Part shown: positions 61,711 to 64,000 of the stretch, in pieces
Layout: each line of letters begins with the position of its first letter
Numbering within the stretch: the stretch's first letter is position 1
Assembly: GCA_965656185.1 (NCBI GenBank)
Contig: CBFHJH010000005.1
Location: 62,001-126,000 of the forward strand
Direction: 5' to 3'
Length of the DNA stretch: 64,000 bases
From: Croceimicrobium sp965656185
GTDB taxonomy: Bacteria > Bacteroidota > Bacteroidia > Flavobacteriales > Schleiferiaceae
Notes under the pieces: model-generated
What the model was told of the DNA's origin: nothing
What the model saw: only the letters and a program-made list of their open reading frames with translations
Databases searched by the model: none
Position numbers and translations under genes: made by a program

Positions 61711-62758
61711 ATTCGATCAAAGTTCGGCCCGCTTTAGCCAGCCTTGTATTCATACCGGCCAGGCCCTGTAAACCTCCCGTATGCAAAGCTAAAATCTTGG
61801 CCCCCGGCTTAAAAAGCCCTGCTTCGATATCTTTCAACAAACCAAATAACATTTTGGCGGTATAAACCGGATCCAGTTTTAAGNNNNNNNNNNNNNNNNN
61901 NNNNNNNNNNNNNNNNNNNNNNNNNNNNNNNNNNNNNNNNNNNNNNNNNNNNNNNNNNNNNNNNNNNNNNNNNNNNNNNNNNCCATATTGCTGATGGGTC
62001 TCATTCATAAAGCGCACTAAGTCTTCATTTATTTTAGCGTAGCCCCCGAAATGATAGTCATTTCTAATTTGTAAATGCTGGCTGAGATAATCATTGGCGA
62101 AGGCCTTTTGCCGGTAAAACTCTCGATATTCGAGCAATTGGCTCGCAATGGACTTCATCATAAAAGGCTCGGAACGCAGCGCTGGATAGAGGTATAATTT
62201 CATGTCAGCATTTAAAGCCGCCAGCAGTCCGGCCGCAGTTGCCCCCGTGCCGGCCGAAACCGCAATAGCATCATAATCTCCCTGCAATTCTGACACGATT
62301 TCAGCACAACCTTTTAAGGCCTGAGGCCCTTTGCCCCCTTCCGGCAAAATATAAACTCCAGGCCTAAGTTCTCGCAGGAGCGCCACAAAGTCGGGATCCT
62401 CTTTTACTCGATATTTAGAACGGCTCATCCCTTCGAGTTCCATTCCTTGCTGCTTGCAGAATTGAAGGGTTGGACTATCCATCTCCTCTTCCCCACGCAC
62501 CAAAGCAAAGGTTGGGATTTCTGCCAATTTACCGAGGGCTGCCGTAGCGGCTAAATGGTTGCTGTAGGCTCCTCCAAAAGTTAAAATACTCTCGTAAGAA
62601 CCTTGGTAAAACTCTTCTAAATGATACTTTAATTTACGCCATTTGTTACCACTAATTTCGGGATGAATTAGATCATCTCGCTTTAGCCAAAGCTCAACTC
62701 CTTGGTGCTCCAGCAAAAACTCTTCGACACTAGCATGTGTATGGATCGCTATTTCCAA
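61703..62758 (-). CDS. PLP-dependent enzyme, ACC deaminase/D-cysteine desulfhydrase family
   Basis: Fold type II PLP enzyme. LKRDDLIHPEISGNKWRKLKYHL, whose Lys in SGNKWRK holds PLP, TFGGAYSNHLAATAALGK and SAGTGATAAGLLAAL are the family motifs. Activity could be 1-aminocyclopropane-1-carboxylate deamination or D-cysteine desulfuration; sequence alone does not decide. A 99-base N run (61884-61982) interrupts it; joining reads HQQYG-LKLDPVYTAKM, giving about 318 residues. Confidence 0.85.
   Translation of the reverse strand: MEIAIHTHASVEEFLLEHQGVELWLKRDDLIHPEISGNKWRKLKYHLEEFYQGSYESILTFGGAYSNHLAATAALGKLAEIPTFALVRGEEEMDSPTLQFCKQQGMELEGMSRSKYRVKEDPDFVALLRELRPGVYILPEGGKGPQALKGCAEIVSELQGDYDAIAVSAGTGATAAGLLAALNADMKLYLYPALRSEPFMMKSIASQLLEYREFYRQKAFANDYLSQHLQIRNDYHFGGYAKINEDLVRFMNETHQQYXXXXXXXXXXXXXXXXXXXXXXXXXXXXXXXXXXLKLDPVYTAKMLFGLLKDIEAGLFKPGAKILALHTGGLQGLAGMNTRLAKAGRTLIEYD
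61884..61982. other. Assembly gap (99 N) in the PLP enzyme gene
   Basis: On the minus strand the left side ends with GG and the right side begins with C, restoring GGC (Gly) and a continuous frame. Net insertion is 99 bp. Confidence 0.9.
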
Positions 62759-62764
62759 ATCCTG

Positions 62765-63955
62765 CTATTTATCGGCCGCCAATAATCGGCTGGGACTAAT
62801 ATGGTAGCGCTTTCTGAAATTGGAAGAGAAAGTCTGACTACTGTTATAACCTACTTCCAAGCAGATGTCACGAATAGAGACCTTATCCTCTGCCGTTGTA
62901 ATGAGGTCATAGGCCCGTTGAAGGCGTAAGTCGCGCAGATAATCGCTAAAGCTAGTTTGTAACTCCTCCTTGAAATGACGTTGCAGCCAACGCTCACTCA
63001 CCTCAAAGCGCTCGGCGATTTTACTAAGACTGATATTCTTGTGCAGGTTTTGGTGCATGTAGGAGAGAACTTCGTAAAGGCGCCCAGAGGTTTCACGGTA
63101 TGCCTCGCTGTCACCATTGAGGATCGCGTCTCGACCTTTACCACCGCTTAGCACTAGCATGGCCTTGTTCAGGATCTTTAGCACCGTGCTTTCGGCCAAG
63201 AACAAGTTATGCACATCCTTATCCAGCGGAATGAGTTTCAATTTATCGAAAAGAGCTCCCAAAAATTGATCTTCAGGACTAATAGCGATCATCTCCTGCT
63301 CCACTAACTTCTGACTGATCTGGTCGCTATCCTTGTATTTCTTTAAAATACGCTGTAATACCTGATCGTTAAAAGAAATGTTTAGCGTTTCATAAGGCCG
63401 ACTAGAGTCGATAAATTGATAACTCAACTCTTTATTCTGCCGATAAACGACTACGGCGGGAGCTTGTACCTTGATACCTTTTTCGCGATCCCCNNNNNNN
63501 NNNNNNNNNNNNNNNNNNNNNNNNNNNNNNNNNNNNNNNNNNNNNNNNNNNNNNNNNNNNNNNNNNNNNNNNNNNNNNNNNNNNNNNNNNNNNTGATAAC
63601 TCAACTCTTTATTCTGCCGATAAACGACTACGGCGGGAGCTTGTACCTTGATACCTTTTTCGCGATCCCCGTAGTGAAATATAAATGAGCCAGTATAGAT
63701 GAAACCTACCGTAAACAGAGGTTCATCGAGATTCATTTCTAACTCTACATCATCCTTTAAATTGGCTTTGGTGGTTTTTATCGTGTAGTTACCAATACCC
63801 TTTACTGACCCTACATTGATCCGCCCCAAGCTCGGCTCCTCAAAGAAGCCTTGGTATTCGGACAAAAACAAATCATTGGCCGATTCAAATTCTTCGTGAT
63901 AGAGGGTATTCTCCCTTAGTACCTTTGAGTACTCTCCCCACTTTAATTCTCTCAT
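62765..63955 (-). CDS. AraC-family transcription regulator
   Basis: C-terminal ~100 residues are a two-helix-turn-helix AraC domain (ISLSKIAERFEVSERWLQRHF; VSIRDICLEVGYNSSQTFSSNFRKR). The N-terminal part is a probable ligand-sensing region. As written it spans 396 residues, but 77 bases (63417-63493) are repeated exactly at 63594-63670 around a 100-base N run. Removing one copy and the Ns (177 bp) keeps frame and leaves about 337 residues. It is 6 bp upstream of the PLP enzyme gene and may regulate it. Confidence 0.85.
   Translation of the reverse strand: MRELKWGEYSKVLRENTLYHEEFESANDLFLSEYQGFFEEPSLGRINVGSVKGIGNYTIKTTKANLKDDVELEMNLDEPLFTVGFIYTGSFIFHYGDREKGIKVQAPAVVVYRQNKELSYXXXXXXXXXXXXXXXXXXXXXXXXXXXXXXXXXXGDREKGIKVQAPAVVVYRQNKELSYQFIDSSRPYETLNISFNDQVLQRILKKYKDSDQISQKLVEQEMIAISPEDQFLGALFDKLKLIPLDKDVHNLFLAESTVLKILNKAMLVLSGGKGRDAILNGDSEAYRETSGRLYEVLSYMHQNLHKNISLSKIAERFEVSERWLQRHFKEELQTSFSDYLRDLRLQRAYDLITTAEDKVSIRDICLEVGYNSSQTFSSNFRKRYHISPSRLLAADK
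63417..63670. other. Assembly artefact: 77-bp duplicated flank around a 100-N gap
   Basis: 63417-63493 and 63594-63670 are identical 77-base sequences on each side of 100 N (63494-63593). The protein shows the same 25 residues twice. This is what is left when two contigs that overlap by an assembler word length are joined with Ns. Confidence 0.92.
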
Positions 63956-64000
63956 AGGTAGCGAAACGAATTTTGCGAATAGATAAAAGTACGAATTTGC

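Noticed and set aside
63417..63670. A tandem repeat domain in the AraC regulator
   Set aside because: The copies are identical at DNA level, flank a 100-N gap and have the length of an assembler word, so it is an artefact.
1..64000. tRNA, rRNA, CRISPR, prophage, insertion sequence or integrative element
   Set aside because: No cloverleaf, rRNA segment, regular spaced repeats, transposase, integrase or att-like repeats were seen on either strand.

Overview
The window reads as a chromosomal segment of a marine-type Bacteroidota, most likely order Flavobacteriales (Cryomorphaceae/Schleiferiaceae-like). The reasons are proteins with type IX secretion (T9SS) C-terminal sorting domains, a PorX-type regulator, an LpxC-FabZ fusion, a SusC/SusD pair, TAnnTTTG promoter boxes, weak or absent Shine-Dalgarno sequences and the flavobacterial arginine decarboxylase/DHS-like polyamine operon. 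No rRNA, tRNA, CRISPR array, phage, transposase or integrase was seen. Coding density is very high, and many genes overlap at start/stop codons.

Layout: (1) 1-5.4 kb: end of a secreted T9SS protein, a GC-rich repeat patch, then the kynurenine operon (UbiA-like membrane protein, kynU, kmo) on the minus strand. (2) 5.5-13 kb: gcvP and two tandem paralogous T9SS-sorted surface proteins, each closed by a clear terminator. (3) 13-17 kb: mlaE/mlaF-type lipid transporter genes, a tiny lipoprotein, a SprT-like metalloprotein and purK-purE. (4) 17-23.3 kb: a LytS/LytTR two-component pair with a propeller sensor, divergent from two translationally coupled outer-membrane proteins, one carrying helix-hairpin-helix motifs. 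(5) 23.3-28.7 kb: ferritin, arginine decarboxylase, agmatinase, deoxyhypusine-synthase-like enzyme and a GNAT-nitrilase fusion, all co-directional: a polyamine operon. (6) 28.7-37.1 kb: uncharacterised lipoproteins, a DUF1684 protein, a DEAD-box helicase, aroB-aroA, proline dehydrogenase and a small membrane protein. (7) 37.2-47.9 kb: methyltransferase, ald, tsaE, porX, HD hydrolase, then lpxD-lpxC/fabZ-lpxA-ABC ATPase-efp-second LpxD. (8) 48-52.2 kb: susC-susD. (9) 52.4-57.6 kb: surface polysaccharide genes (O-antigen ligase/polymerase, Wzz, Wzx, glycosyltransferase). (10) 57.6-64 kb: rnhB, a large propeller lipoprotein, a LysM glucosaminidase, a PLP desulfhydrase-like enzyme and an AraC regulator.

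Connections: PorX links the envelope genes to T9SS, which would export the three sorting-domain proteins. The polyamine operon would convert arginine to agmatine, putrescine and probably homospermidine. The Lpx block makes lipid A, Mla moves phospholipid, and the 52-57 kb cluster makes surface glycan.

Six runs of N lie inside genes. In every one the reading frame is kept and the flanks can be joined into a continuous protein (one has an exact 77-bp duplicated flank), so they look like scaffolding artefacts rather than missing sequence. True protein lengths are therefore shorter than the raw coordinates imply.
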